Shown here: positions 45,755 to 59,141 of the stretch, in pieces
Position numbering within the stretch: position 1 is the first letter of the stretch
Layout of the letters: the number at the start of each line of letters is the position of its first letter
NCBI GenBank assembly: GCA_032622095.1
Contig: CP136061.1
Span: forward strand, 260,494,077-260,558,076
Direction: 5' to 3'
Length of the DNA: 64,000 nucleotides
Origin: Siphonodentalium dalli
Taxonomy: Eukaryota > Mollusca > Scaphopoda > Gadilida > Siphonodentaliidae
Translations under genes and position numbers: made by a program
Notes under the pieces: model-generated
Told to the model about the DNA's origin: nothing
What the model saw: the letters and a program-made list of their open reading frames with translations, nothing else
Databases searched by the model: none

Positions 45755-46345
45755 GCCCTTTAAAGACATGTTATGGACTTGTTCGGGTGCGTTAAACTGA
45801 GAAGTTAGTATTCAGGCATTATGCCAACTGGAGGAATGTAGCATTCTACTACATCGCCGAAGATCTGAAGCAAATCGACCGTACCACTCCATAGAAAACA
45901 TCATCTGAACTACACTCAATTGTAAATATTTAATTCTTGATTCGGGACTCAACTGTCGTCGATAAAGTAACGAAAACGATTTCGCCATCGAGAGTCACAG
46001 AATTTAATTAATATGTAATAATGACGGTGTGTTGTCAGTTTGTATTTAATATTTGTAAAAATAACTACTTTGAGCAAGATTAGCCTCCATAGTTTTTTCA
46101 CATAACTTTGAGATATTCTCTCATTTGACAGTAACATGAGAACATTCTGATTTCTTCATTGTGTTTTACTTTGTACACGTAAAATCATTCACAATGGGAT
46201 TAGGAAACAAGTTTTTAGTTTTTACAACGTACAGATGTCCCCGCTCCCCAAATACAATCGTTTTCATTAATTTAAACACGATGACAGGGAATACAAGAAA
46301 ACTAAGATGCATGCATCAGGTCGGCCGTGAACTATCTACCATAGA
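45755..46345. mobile_element. Family G element, copy
   Basis: Starts TTTAAAGACATGTTATGGAC. It shares AGCAAATCGACCGTACCACT, GATTCGGGACTCAACTGTCG and TTGAGCAAGATTAGCCTCCA with 39126-39515 and 55290-55600. Then comes AAATCATTCACAATGGGATT to CACGATGACAGGGAATACA, shared with 55620 and 55947. Confidence 0.7.
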
Positions 46346-46439
46346 ATTGTTGTAGCTATCGATTATACATTTTGGAACACCTGTATGTATGTATGTGTGT
46401 ATGCATGAATGCATGTGTGTATGTGTTATAGACTCTAAC

Positions 46440-47030
46440 ACTGCTCGACTGATCCGACTCGGATTTGGTATTTAACGTGTCAACTTGACCTCGCTCATAG
46501 GCATGTTTCTGGACCTTGACCGATCCGACTAAAAATTTGTGTGTAGGACTACTTCGATCCCGGGAGCAATATTGACGGGTCCAATTTCACGTGGGACCAT
46601 GTTCTCGAACGTGCTGATGTAGGCATGTTTCTGGACTATTTGGACGGGTCAAATCTTGATCCCGACCTGACTTTGACATTCAAAAAGATCAATTCAAGGT
46701 CAAATCTGGTAAAACGAAGTATTTCAACGAAATATAATACCTACTGTTACTTTTGTCCCAGGAGTGTTTCGGGTGGGTCACATTATGACCCTGACCTGAT
46801 CTTGACATTCAAAATTGTCAAATCGGGTAAAGCCGGGCGGATTTCGACAGGTACTTTTGTCGTGACTTTTGTCCGGGGTGTTTTGGGCGGGTCAAATCGT
46901 GACCCGACATGACGTTCACCTTTAAAATGGTCAATTCAAGGTTAAATCGCGCAATTCTCCGAAAATCAGAGGGGAACATCCCGGACGAAGTAGGGTCCAC
47001 CAGCTACTATTATATATTTCTAGATTTAGT
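46440..47030. repeat. Repeat I, inverted copy
   Basis: Read on the - strand it starts TAGAAATATATAATAGTAGC, then CCCTACTTCGTCCGGGATG and TTGACC arrays, the same order as 27186 onward. Contains GACATTCAAAA and TCAATTCAAGGT segments. Confidence 0.6.
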
Positions 47031-47189
47031 TACAAACTAAATACCTGTATATTGTACAAAGAAATGTTTGACAAATATATCTGTATCAATATTACCATAC
47101 GGGTCATTAAAATAGATACGACGAAACAAATTTTGAAAGGTGCATGGTATCAGGTAAATTTTTATATTTCAAATGATGACAGGAATGCG

Positions 47190-48473
47190 GAAAGTTGAAG
47201 TACCTACGTAATACTGGCTATCCGAATGAAGAGATATACATGTATATAAAAACCAAAATAGAAGATGACTGCTGGCGACAATGTTTTCCAAAAAAATTCA
47301 AAGCATTCGATAGCTCCCATCTAGTTGTCAGCCCGAAGATCAATATAAAGTGTGGTGACTATCAGATGAGGGATATGACTGTACAGTTGCTAAACAATTC
47401 AGTCACGCAAAAGAGGATCAAACAGTAAGATACCAAATTGCTGCCTGTGGTAATGTTTTTTAACGAAATTCGGGAAAATTAGATTACTCTCCCCCTGGTT
47501 ATCCAGAAGATCATTGTGGAATCTGGTGACGATCGGACAAGGGGTGTCGTCTGTAGGATCAACCAAATTATTTAGCCATAAAAATAGTAAAATTCAAGAT
47601 CACCGCTGGCAGTGATGTCTTCACAAGGACAGCTTGAGAACAAAACATGGCTCACATCTAGCGGTGACCCAAACTATCCACATGAGAAAAAGTTCTCCAA
47701 TAAAAGCTGGCTGCAGGGTGCGCCAATTGATTCAAATTCGAAATTTAACAGGGTGTACTGCTTGTGGCCATGTTTTCCCCGCAAATTTGATAGACTGATG
47801 GACAAAACCACTGAATCCGTTGAATCAATATACATGTATACATGGATTAATGTATATGCATTGTTATACACAGTACTGGTATATAAAGGTACTGAAAATA
47901 ACAATATTACTAGTATACACAAAATAAACCATATATCTTGGCTATGGGTTCTAATATCCGAATATGACAGCTGATAACTTGGTGTGAATTGAAGAGTGGT
48001 GGTGGCTCACACATATCTAACCCTCCATGTTAGAAACATGCCATTAAATGTCATAAGTATAATCTAGCTTGAGGACAGAAGTTATCCATAAAAAACCCCC
48101 TTAATTCAACCAGGTCCTCGCGCGATGTATGGTCGATCACATGATGATCTAGGGGGGATTAGAATTGTTGTATAAAAACAGCACTGCATGTAAATATAAA
48201 ATAAAATAGTGCTACATCTTATTACAGATTATTGCCATATATAATCAGTGACTATAGAGACAGTCTGACAAAATAAAGTTTCAGTGACACTCTATCCGAA
48301 GAGGGGAATAATTCCATCTGTTACAGTCAATGGAGCAATTATGAATCTGGAAAGGTGAAATTTCTAAGTAATACTAGATATCGACATGACGCGATAACAT
48401 ATAACGTAAATGCAATATGGCCGCTGGCGACCATTTTTTCCTATAAAATTAAAAAAATATTTGATAGCTCTCA
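47190..48473. repeat. Diverged dispersed repeat, three partial copies
   Basis: The phrase GCTGGCGACAATGTTTTCC / CTTGTGGCCATGTTTTCCCC / GCTGGCGACCATTTTTTCC followed by AAATT and GATAGCTC recurs at 47270, 47760 and 48425. The third copy is broken after GATAGCTCTCAT by the long-TIR element and seems to resume at 54037. Open frames here (47195-47428, 47612-47974) have no recognisable domain. Confidence 0.55.
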
Positions 48474-51400
48474 TTAGTAGAGGCTCTTATGTTCATTTTT
48501 TGGCTCCCGTGTGCATTTTGTGAAGAAATACAGCCACTATGCTCATGATGTTGCTTGATATCTGGGGCACCAGAAAACAAATGTTAGACACCTGGGGGTC
48601 GCGACTGGGTGGATTTATGACGTCACCAAGATGGCCGCCATCCAACATTTCAGAGTAGGCACTGGATCAGTTTGATTAATAGCTAGTAGTGAATTTATGG
48701 TAGGAAATATAATATTTCTCTACTGTTGTGACACTATGATAACAGGCTTCACTTTGACAGAAAAATTGACCACATTTAACCAAGATGGCCGCCAAAATGG
48801 CGACCGAAGTTCGGAAAAATGATGAATTTTCACACATGTCTCTTAAAACATTCACGGTTGTTTGAAATCGGTGGCTAATATCAACTTAATTTTAAGTACA
48901 TTTGAATACCTAACCATTTGAACATGATAATATGTCATACTTTGGGTCTTATTCATACAAAATTTCGTCAAAATGTGAATTCATAAATATGCTATGAAAT
49001 TTTACCAAATATCGATTTTGTAATTCAAGCCAAGTGTTAGCCAGAAAATAGCTGAATTTGATGACAAACATTTGCAACAGGTTTAAACATATAGATTGGC
49101 ATATAATTACAACCAAAAAAGTGCATCTGTATTCAAGATGGCGACCAAAATGGTTGCCAAAATTGATAAATCACTAAAATTTGTCAAATTTTCATTGATA
49201 TCACTCCTAATGTGCGATTTAGTTAATATAGGTGAATATATTTGCTCCGTGTTGCGTAATAACATGGAGACATGAAACAAAATGAATAGTTTGTGAACAA
49301 TGGCTGTTTATACTCAAGAATTCGAGAGAATGAAACTTCGAAAATGAGATGAAATGAGTTGGCATTGAGTCTGGGAGGAAAATTTAGATAGTGAAATGAT
49401 TATGTTTCGCGACCAATAATACCATTGGATCACACTTCCTCTTGACGGTGCAATTTGGACCTCAAAATCCAAGATGGCTCCCAAAACGGCGACCGAAATT
49501 CTAATAATTGATGATGTTTCACACTCGCCTCTTAAATTATTCACAGCGGTTTGAAATCGGTGGCTACTAGCAACCTTATTTTGAATGAATTATACTATCT
49601 AATCATTCGAAAACCATGATATGTTAGATTAACATATTATTATCTATATAAATCTAAATTCAGGATGGTGACTCAGATGGTTACCAAAATGGAGAAATCA
49701 TCCAAATTTGCTAGTTTTCATTGATAACGCTCCTAATGTGGGTTTCAGTGACTACTGGTAAACATATTTGTTCCCCTGTTGACAAAAGTGCCAGGAATGC
49801 TGATACAATCTGATACAATATGAATATTTGCGAAAAGTAGCTGCTTATATTCGAGATTTCATGAGAATGGAAACAGAAACCATGAAAAGTAGATAAATTC
49901 ATCTGATGTTGACCTATTTGAAAATATCAAAATCTGAATACATGCTGATTACATCCATCATTACATGTACATAGGAAATGTCCGGATTGGGTACTCGACT
50001 GGAGAAAAATCCCTACCTCAACAATAAGGCTGTCGGTATTGAGCAATACTTTAATTACTTCCCCTTGATAGCGCCCCCCCCCCTTATGGGGTTTTGGGTA
50101 AGAATTTTTCACTTGACTCCTGTATTGCTCATGTAATGCCATCATACTAAGTCAATTCTACCGAAATTCAGCTGCTCACGGAAATTAATTGAATGGACAT
50201 CACACAATGCAGTACCCAAAAACAGTAGCGGCATATAATGCGTTGACATTACAGACATCTTCCATGTTAACAAGCTTAATAATTAGTGTATACTTAGTAC
50301 AAATATAAGAATAGGAGCTAATATTTGTGTGATTCGTTCTTATTAAATACATGTACGAAAACACATGGTATACTTTTGTGAAACTGAGAAAATTTACAAT
50401 TGCCCGTCCTTGAATAACATCTAGTTCAAATTGTGTGTGCATCAGGGGATTATATGACAGTAATTGCTTTGTCGCAGACTACCACACGAGAGCGTTCAGG
50501 TGTGAGCTCTATGTGTCTTCTGCGAAGAAGAATCGCATTGGTGGATTTCTACCAGACCTCTGCTTATTACATGCGATATATAGCGACTAGATATAAATTA
50601 TGTTCAGGTTTGTATCAAAACAGAAACTGCTGTGGAGCTCTGGTCAGCTCATAGGTCAACTCACTGACTCCACACCAAAGATTTGCGAAAGCGTGGCTGA
50701 TTTTGATCGAGCTAGGATAGGAAGATAGCCTCGTATAATGAGTTCAATTGGTATACATGTGTATTTGAGTTCCACAGCGATAGCTTTCTGGACATCGCAT
50801 ATACTGCAAGTTCGTTCCGTGTATGATCCACACCTTCCTGTGCTGAACTTATGCACTCATCAAGTTTATATTAGATACACCCATGTCATGTTTGTCACAT
50901 GTGTTATCGAAGTTCTTTCATGCTTAATTGCGTTATGCGTTCTCATCAAAATGTCATACAAGAAACATATTCACACCAAATTTTCGTTAAATGCCTGCAT
51001 TTCTGTAATTTTATCGGCTATCGGCCATGTTCCAGATAAAATTGATAAAATCATTTGTCGCACCAATGCACAGTTCGACTTGGTTGTAGAGGCAATTCAA
51101 CTCACCGACATGTTGAGGTACATGTATTATTATTGGGTGGAAAGTTTGTAGTATTCTTTCTAGATATTTTATATAGGAACATTTGATATCCCACTACAAT
51201 GAAATCAGGTCTGCAGAAAACTCAGGTCGTTAAACGTTGTAATCGTATACCATCCTGAGCAATAGTTGAAGTAAATTTCAGTTATGGACTCTTCAAATAG
51301 CTAACAATCCACAATATTCTCTCAATGCAAGCATAACCTTGTTATCTATTACTTCCAACATTTGCGCAGTATCTATATTCCATGCTTGTTATTGGCCTAC

Positions 51401-54036
51401 TTATGGATCCGACTATCATGGTTGTACGGTGTGCCAGCAAATTCTATAAACTACATTTGTTCTTAATAACGTTCCATTAAATGATCTTGATGACCCGTCA
51501 CTGTATTCATTACTTCGATGCACCACCATATGGCATGGACCAAAGACGAGCTTCTGGTGTTTCGATGAGGTATTTCATCACTAAATATCCAGGCACTAGG
51601 CATAGGCATTTTGATTTCACGATATTTTTTCGTTGACAACCAGGAAAAAGTTGAGGAGCCGTTATTGTCACTTGCTGGACTCGACATGGAGAATGACAAA
51701 CCTTAGGCTATTTTTGCCCGATACTGATGTTTTGACATATTCTAAAATAAACTGACAAGCATTAACTCGGTTATGTGCACAGCTCTGTTAGACTACATCA
51801 AAGTGAATATGCAATGTATCTGCTATGAGGTCAGTGGCCGTATTGAAATTTATTTATTAAGTCTGTATCATGGACTTTCCATCCACAACCGAAGCAAATA
51901 TTCTATATGGATTCTCTGATATGCAGTCGGAGAGTTTTGTGGTGAGCTCTGTTAGCTTGCGAAATGAGTTTGTAATTCAACTGTAGTTGCTGGGGTGAGT
52001 TGGTTGTAGATAGACTACCATCAATGTGACCATCTATTGGACGAAGTAACAAGAGTGGTACATGTGCTGACTCACGTCTTGAGAAGTGTGACAATGTCTC
52101 AACTATTCAAACGAATTTCGGGTGATGAAACACAGATATGCCAAAAACAAGAAACTGAACCATGCAATATCCCCTTATTGTATCTTATTAGACACAACTG
52201 TTTCATAATTAGATACGAAATACTGTTTGCACTAACATGTAATGCCTGTGTATTTCTAAGTTGAGCAATTATATTTCCCGGTGGCAGTATGATAGCAATG
52301 CAACTTCGACTTCGATGAAGTCAAGGTGTGATATTTTCCCTGAATCTTCTGAATTTTTGTGGCCGGGCGAAATCAGCGTGGTCAACAATTCATCAACAAT
52401 AGGCAACGAATAAACAGATCTGCCCCAAACGAAATAATATAGCCATAAAGTTGGATTTATGTCTGTATTATGACTGCAGGGATTCTTTTGCGTTCGAGTA
52501 CTCGTTATGCTCTTATAATGATTCAGTCAGCACATATCCGGTTTGACTTTCTTCCCAGGAAACGGACAGGATCGTTTAAATTATATTGGGCAATGTCATG
52601 TTAGGTTTCTAAGAGTCCATTCCGATATATTCTCGATTATAAACAAACTATGTTTGGTCAAACATAGTCACAATATACCTTAAAATGATAGTATCTAATT
52701 TAGATTGGGCGAATATATCCAACTCCTTTGCTAAATGCCGTTTGAGAATATAAACATTTGTCACATTTTTATAACTGAGTTTTGGCGGCCATTCTGGCGA
52801 CCATCTTAGGTCAAATAGATCAATGTCGAGTGTAATTGAATGACACTAACGATATTTAAAACTGTGTACACTTTTGTTTATTTTATTATGCCTATTTCTG
52901 TCCAATGTTAATCTAGAACATCGAGAAGCAAGTTTATTTGTGAAATTACATAGCGAATTATTTAATTTGCATTTTTCGGAGTATGGACAACAATTAGACA
53001 CAAATTACAGCATAATATGTTTTCCAAAGTACTTGGTGTCATGACTGATAAAAACAAAGACAAGTCCTACTCGCCACAGTTTACGAATAACCGAAAATGA
53101 TGTAAGGGGCATGTGTAACAATTCAACACATTTCTGTATTTCGGTCGCCATTTTGACAGCCATCTTGGTTTTTTTTATCAATCTTGTTCTTTCAAAAGGA
53201 AGCATGGTGCAATTTTATCATTGCCGTAGAAATATTGTTTATTTTCTGTGTTAAATTTTCTTCCTCACTCAGTGCCCATTCTGCAATTTTGTGTGGCTGC
53301 CATGAAGATGATTTGACTTAATATTTTCGTGGTATAATTCTGTTGAATTCTTGGGTATAAGCGGCTATATGGTTCACCAAATTTACAAATTATTCCATAA
53401 GTCCATGGATTCACATATATTAACTTTTCCCCAACACATGAGTGATATCAATACAAATTGGACAGATTTTAGTGATTTCTCCATTTTGGCAGCCATCTTG
53501 GCCGCCATCTTAAACGAAAATGCACTATTTTCAGTGTAACTATATGGGAATTCACATATTTAAAATATTTTTACATTATCTTCATCAAATTTAGTTATTT
53601 TCTTTTCAACTCTTGGCTAGAATCACATAATTGAATTTTGGTTAACTTTCATAGCACATTTTTGAATTCACATTTTAAAGATTGCTGGCAGGAATGAGAT
53701 CCGAAATATGACATATTATGTTGTAGAAATGGTTGGATACTAGAATTTATTCAAATTTAGGTCTTTATTCGTTATGGGGTATTAGTTTCACGTCAGTGGT
53801 GAGATAATCAAATTTCTATAATAAATTCACAAGTAGATATTGATCAAACTGACTCAGTGCATACTGTGAAATTGTGTATGGCGGCCATCTTGATGACATC
53901 ATAAATCCACCCAGTCGCGACCCCAAGGTGTCTAACATTTGTTTTCTGGTGCCTGAGATATCAAGCAACGTCATTGGCATAGTCGCTATATTTCTTCACA
54001 AAGTGCACACGGGAGTACATAAGAGCCTCTACTACA
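48474..54036. mobile_element. Long terminal-inverted-repeat element, about 5.5 kb, unclassified
   Basis: The left end TAGTAGAGGCTCTTATGTTC is mirrored at the right by ACATAAGAGCCTCTACTA. The arms run inward for more than 1 kb: 48560-48640 (GTTAGACACCTGGGGGTCGC) matches 53900-53940 reversed, 48660-49020 matches 53580-53860 reversed, and 49130-49520 matches about 53090-53510 reversed, all diverged. The arms carry repeated AAGATGGCCGCC / GGCGACC blocks. The flanks are CAT on each side, an apparent 3-bp target duplication. The interior (about 49930-52730) holds only broken frames. No transposase domain recognised. Confidence 0.75.
50738..51151 (+). pseudogene. Unrecognised frame inside the long-TIR element
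   Basis: A 137-codon open frame with a hydrophobic stretch (residues about 49-70, VMFVTCVIEVLSCLIALCVL). No domain that I recognise. Neighbouring frames on the - strand (50656-50856, 51463-51699, 51903-52094) are equally short. This could be a relic of the element's own gene or chance. Confidence 0.25.
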
Positions 54037-54119
54037 TCTGATAGATCAATATCAAGATAAATATGAAGTTTAGTGATGATCGGATGAGTGAAGTGGACTG
54101 TGCTAAACGGTTTAGTAAT

Positions 54120-54425
54120 GCTTAAAAAGATTTTTACCTTAATATTTGTATGTTCACTTTATAAACTTCACTGAGTCATCTTTGTCATGTATTGAGTTTG
54201 ATATCTGTTGTTAACAGTTTATAAATCATGTATGTCTCATGTTTGTTATTTTAATTTATGTGTTTATTATCATTAAATAAAGTTGAATTCCTTAAAAAGA
54301 TTCTTACCTCAATGTTTTTATGTTCACTTTATAAACTCCACTGAGTCATCTTTGTCATGTATTGAATTTGATATCTTTTGTTAACAGTTCATAAATTATG
54401 TATGTCTCGTGTTCGTTATTATATT
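54120..54425. repeat. 172-bp direct duplication with AATAAA
   Basis: Two copies (from about 54120 and 54292) of CTTAAAAAGATTTTTACCTT, GTTCACTTTATAAACTTCAC, TGAGTCATCTTTGTCATGTA and TTAACAGTTTATAAATCATG. The first ends ATTAAATAAAGTTGAATTCC, like a polyadenylation region. Confidence 0.8.
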
Positions 54426-55104
54426 ATATACACTTTATAGTGTGTTTCAGAACGAAAACAAAATGAATAAAATCAACAAATTTGTAAATTTAAAAACAAT
54501 TCAAACGTTGTTGTATTCCATGTCCCAGCCCGGACATATACACCAAATTTCAATAATATTCATTGAGAAACAACGGACCAAACGCCATATAACACCCCGT
54601 ATGCATCTTTTATTCCGAGTTGGCCTTTTATTCCGAGTTGGCACGCGCCGATTGGGCGAGTTAGCCCATGGGGCGAGTACGCCGATTCCGACACCTTTTC
54701 TATTTGCAGCAGGTTAAGTTTATGCGTAATTTAATTTACAAAGTTCCCCAATTGGTATCGTAAATAGAGCGACCTTATTTGACAGAGAATGCCTCTGTTA
54801 TTGATTATAAAGTTGCTATACATTAAAAACGACAATTCACATGCTCGTTCAAGCGCAGTAGTCTATTTTCCCCATGTTAAAGGACATCCACAAATACTAA
54901 ATAACGCTAACTTACTGCCGAATGTTTTACACGACAACTGTTAACATATTTGGGCTGAATTCATCTGACGCGGTATTATTCCTCAAAATAAACAACAAAA
55001 CCATCGTTACTTGGAAATGTAGTTTGGGCTAACATTTACATAAATCCTCCATATCATTATTCCGACACACACGTCAGATGAAAAACTCACATGAAGTAAC
55101 CGGC

Positions 55105-55842
55105 CAAATTGGCCGAAATAATTATACATGATGCAATTGCATAAATGCGGCCAACACAAAAGATGAAAGTCGGTGTAAAGTGTATGTGATATTCCGGATT
55201 TGGGTTTGTGCTTCCGAGTATTTTGCCAGCCCACCCCTCTCTCTCTCTCACTCCCTGTTCTCCCATCTCTCTCTCTCTCAACTGGAGGACTGTAGCATTC
55301 TACTACATCGCCGAAGATCTGAAGCAAATCGACCGTACCACTCCATAGAAAACTACACTCAATTGTAAATAATTACTTCTTGATTCGGGACGCAACTGTC
55401 GTCGATAAAGTAACGAAAACGATTTCGCCATCGAGAGTCACTGAATTTCATTAATATGTAATAATGACGGTGTGTTGTCAGTTTGTATTTAATATTTGTA
55501 AAAATAACTACTTTGAGCAAGATTAGCCTCCATAGTTTTTCACATAACTTTGAGATATTCTCTCATTTAACAGTAACATGAGAACATTCTGATTTCTTCA
55601 TTGTGTTTTACATTGTACGCGTAAAATCATTCACAATTGGATTAGGAAAAAAGTTTTTAGTTTTTACAACGTGCAGATGTCCCCGCTCCCCAAATACAAT
55701 CGTTTTCATTAATTTAAACACGATGACAGGGAATATATACATGATGCAATTGCATAAATGCGGCCAACACAAAAGATGAAAGTCGGTGTAAAGAGTATGT
55801 GATATTCCGGATTTGGGTTTGTACTTCCGAGTGTTTTGCCAG

Positions 55843-55894
<52 letters not shown>

Positions 55895-56164
55895 CCTCTC
55901 CCCTCTCTCCTCTCTCTCTCTCTCTCTCTCAGCTGGGGGAATGTAAAATCATTCACAATGGGATCAGGAAACAAGTTTTTAGTTTTTACAACGTGCAGAT
56001 GTCCCCGCTCCCCAAATACAATCGTTTTCATTAATTTAAACACGATGACAGGGAATATATACATGATGCAATTGCATAAATGCGGCCAACACAAAAGATG
56101 AAAGTCGGTGTAAAGAGTATGTGATATTCCGGATTTGGGTTTGTACTTCCGGGTGTTTTGCCAG

Positions 56165-56190
<26 letters not shown>
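55105..56190. repeat. Triplicated block with CT microsatellites and family G pieces
   Basis: TACATGATGCAATTGCATAA to TTTGCCAGCCCACCTCTCTC occurs at 55125, 55738 and 56058. Family G segments (AAATCATTCACAATTGGATT...GACAGGGAATATA) precede the second and third. CT tracts follow each. Confidence 0.85.
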
Positions 56191-56255
<65 letters not shown>

Positions 56256-56348
56256 TCTCCCCTCTCCTCTCTCTCCTCTCTCTCTCTCTCTTTCTCTCTC
56301 TCTATCTATCTCTCTATCTCTCTTTCTCTATATATATATATATATATC
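56170..56348. repeat. Long (CT)n then (TA)n microsatellite
   Basis: About 160 bases of CT with few interruptions, ending in TATATATATATAT. Open frames of repeated Ser-Leu here are artefacts. Confidence 0.95.
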
Positions 56349-56614
56349 TATGAATATCAAAACTGAGTATATAGTGGTATTTAAATTATTGATAACCGGT
56401 ATTTGTGTAGTATATTTACTGTATTAGTTCGGTCAGTAAAATGTAAATCAGTGGTAGCATTTATTTATACAATATTGTCTGCATTTTTCTAAAGGCGCGG
56501 TGATCGGATATGAAAGCTAGTCCGACTCAAAACGCTTTGTATGGACAACTTGTTATTTCTTTAGTTTTATCTGAGCTACTTACATCATTAAATTCACTCT
56601 CAATCTGCTTTGGC

Positions 56615-56925
56615 CTCATCTTCTCTGGAAAGTTTCTTTAGAAACTTCTTCACATATATTCTATTTTTTTGTTTAGTTTAGTTTCTCTATATCCCCAAAT
56701 TGGCAGACGACAAATTGCATAATCGAGGTTCTCAATGGGTGTAGATCACAATATTCACCAAGTGGGAACTTCAATCTGAGTCTATGTCTCCCACAGCAGA
56801 TGAGGCCACGCAGAATGAGGTCACAGGAGGGTGAATTTTGGTGATTATAGCCCGCTTAGTGGGATAGCATCACCAAATTCACCCTCTGGGGACCTCATTC
56901 TGTAAATATCAGGCACATTAAACTA
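56615..56925. mobile_element. Repeat J (foldback), copy 2
   Basis: CAGAATGAGGTCACAGGAGG pairs with ACCCTCTGGGGACCTCATTC around GATTATAGCCCGC/GTGGGATAGCATC. The flank AAGTTTCTTTAGAAACTTCT and ATATCCCCAAATTGGCAG match the flank of copy 1 in reverse. Confidence 0.7.
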
Positions 56926-57379
56926 AACTCCAACATGGAGAAGTTTACACAAACTCGGCCGGCTAGTTAATATTGTACATATACATTCAACGACCGCTAA
57001 AAGTCTTGACGAATTGTAGGCGTCGGGCTTCTTACAAATACCTTCTTTGTCAATTGCGCATTTCATGTCGATGTACTCAAGATTTTAAGGTGAACAGCCA
57101 TTGTGCGCGATGATAACTTTCATTTTCATCTTCCTGATTCACTGCGCATTTCTTATTCTAATTTCACGGGCCAGTTGCGTCGTTACTTTGAGTCTGGTAT
57201 TTCCGAATCAGCATAATAGCGCATTTCTCCTTCTCGATGAGGGGCCTAATAAGTGGCCATTATTATGACTACTGGGATATTATAAAATATTGTGTTTCAA
57301 AAGCCGAGATTGAGATAATATCTATGGTCGATTTTAGATTGGTATGCGGTGTGTAAATGGATTGTATGTGGGGTGAAAT

Positions 57380-57725
57380 GCGTGTTCAGAGCGGGGTCTG
57401 AGAAGTGTGCCCACCCCACACGCATAACACAGCAGTGTAAAATAGGAATGCGTGTTCCGAGCGGGATCGGAGAAGTGTGCCCACCCCACACGCATAACAC
57501 AGCAGTGTAAAATATGAATGCGTGTTCCGAGCGGGATCGGAGAAGTGTGCCCACCCCACACGCATAACACAGCAGTGTAAAATAGGAATGCGTGTTCCGA
57601 GCGGGATCGGAGAAGTGTGCCCACCCCACACTCATAACACAGCAGTGTAAAATAGGAATGCGTGTTCAGAGCGGGATCGGAGAATTGTGCCCACCCCACA
57701 CGCATAACACAGCAGGGTAAAATAG
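57380..57725. repeat. 70-bp tandem repeat, five units
   Basis: GCGTGTTC starts at 57380, 57450, 57520, 57590 and 57660. Units contain GAGCGGGATCGGAGAAGTGT, GCCCACCCCACACGCATAAC and ACAGCAGTGTAAAATAGGAA; the units are nearly identical, so the array is young. Confidence 0.95.
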
Positions 57726-58165
57726 AAACGTGATTTCCTTGACCAACCTGTTATCGTCAAAATAGGTACCACACGGGCGTATTGTAATGAGTGAAATACG
57801 CTCACATTGACATTATTTAACTTCAATATATTTTAACGTAAAACACGTGTTCTTAACAGTCAGATATAGGACTATTTCCATGCAAAATACGCCAATATTT
57901 GCATTATTTAATCTACCTTTTTTCATCGACACGACTTACCAGATTCACGCTTCTTATCATGTGTTTTCACTGCGGCCCGAGCCATGCATCGGAATAAAGG
58001 TTATATACGCGCGCTATATGGGCTTATTCCATAATCCGTCTAATATGGTCATATATGAATATGTACGTCCAATGTGAAGCTATGCTGCTTAGAACGGAAG
58101 ACCTCCGTCCACTTACCTTTTAGATTTTTCGAAACCTCCGGTTATAAAGTTTTATATCAATGTCT
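57726..58165. other. No gene recognised
   Basis: No supported feature. Confidence 0.4.
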
Positions 58166-58437
58166 TTAACCCTTTCTATATAGGATAACTAGTCATCGAC
58201 GAGTAGTTTCCTTAGGAAATGTTCAGATATTAAGTTCAACAAAATGTCGTTTGTTGAACTTATTATCTGAACATTTCCCACCAATGAATATGAATATGAA
58301 TCATTATGTCCTTGTATTACCTGTTTTTTTGGCTATCATCTGGTCTTATTACATGAACACCCATCCGAATGAATAATAGACAATTACAATGTATATATAA
58401 CTGGGTGGGAGAATCCATTCAGTATAGAAAGGGCTAA
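58166..58437. mobile_element. Family H TTAA element, best copy
   Basis: TTAACCCTTTCTATATAGG at the left; AGTATAGAAAGGGCTAA at the right (right TTAA changed to CTAA). Central foldback: AAATGTTCAGATATTAAGTT with AACTTATTATCTGAACATTT. Confidence 0.82.
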
Positions 58438-59141
58438 CAAACATAATGAATCAAATTCGTGGTGATCGTGGTCCATATTTATGGGAGAAATTTGCCTTCC
58501 GATGCATGAGAGACCAATAGGTGACTATCCCTCCTGTAGGTTCCAATCTCACTCATACTCAGGACAGTCACATATATAATTATTGGCAATATAAACAAGG
58601 CACATACATGTATGGAACTGTAGGATCCATATTGCCCCACTCTTTGATAATTTAGATATATATAAAGCAATTTAAAAACTGTCCCTGAACAAATTAGTGA
58701 AATTACCATATGGAAATGCTCTGTTGACAAAACACCAATATTGCATGTAATCGAGATATAATCAGGGCTGAAAAGAAGTAAAATCTAACCAGTTAATATT
58801 GATGGGTGGCTACTTGGTTTCTTAAATGAATCTGAAGCGATGTTGATCTAATAATTTCAAGGAACTGCCAATTCAATTTATTATCTCGACACCTGTATAC
58901 AAGTAAATGAATTATGCATGGAGTATCTCTGCCTGTGGTCTATTTATGTTATTGAAATATTGCAGCAGCGAAGAATAGACCACCCCAATGTTAACAGGGA
59001 CGTATCGGTGGGGGGTCGGATGCCTCATTCACAATACTGATAAAATGTTCAACAGTTAGAAATGTCCCTCCAGAAACAACCGTAATCGGAAAAATCAGAT
59101 GGGAAATTAGTTCCGGATATCTTTGGTAGGTTGAGTTTTTC
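58438..59141. other. No gene recognised
   Basis: Short similarity to the hAT debris (TGTTCAACAGTTAGAAATGT at 59046). Nothing else supported. Confidence 0.35.

Noticed and set aside
48474-54036. Maverick/Polinton or MuDR assignment
   Set aside because: Size is too small and no integrase or polymerase is seen for Polinton; the apparent target duplication is 3 bp, not 6 or 9 bp.
55799-56427. Ser-Leu repeat proteins
   Set aside because: Translations of CT and TA microsatellites.
57297-57705. Overlapping - strand frames of 81-123 codons
   Set aside because: The 70-bp array is open in all three frames in turn because the unit is not a multiple of three; no real gene.
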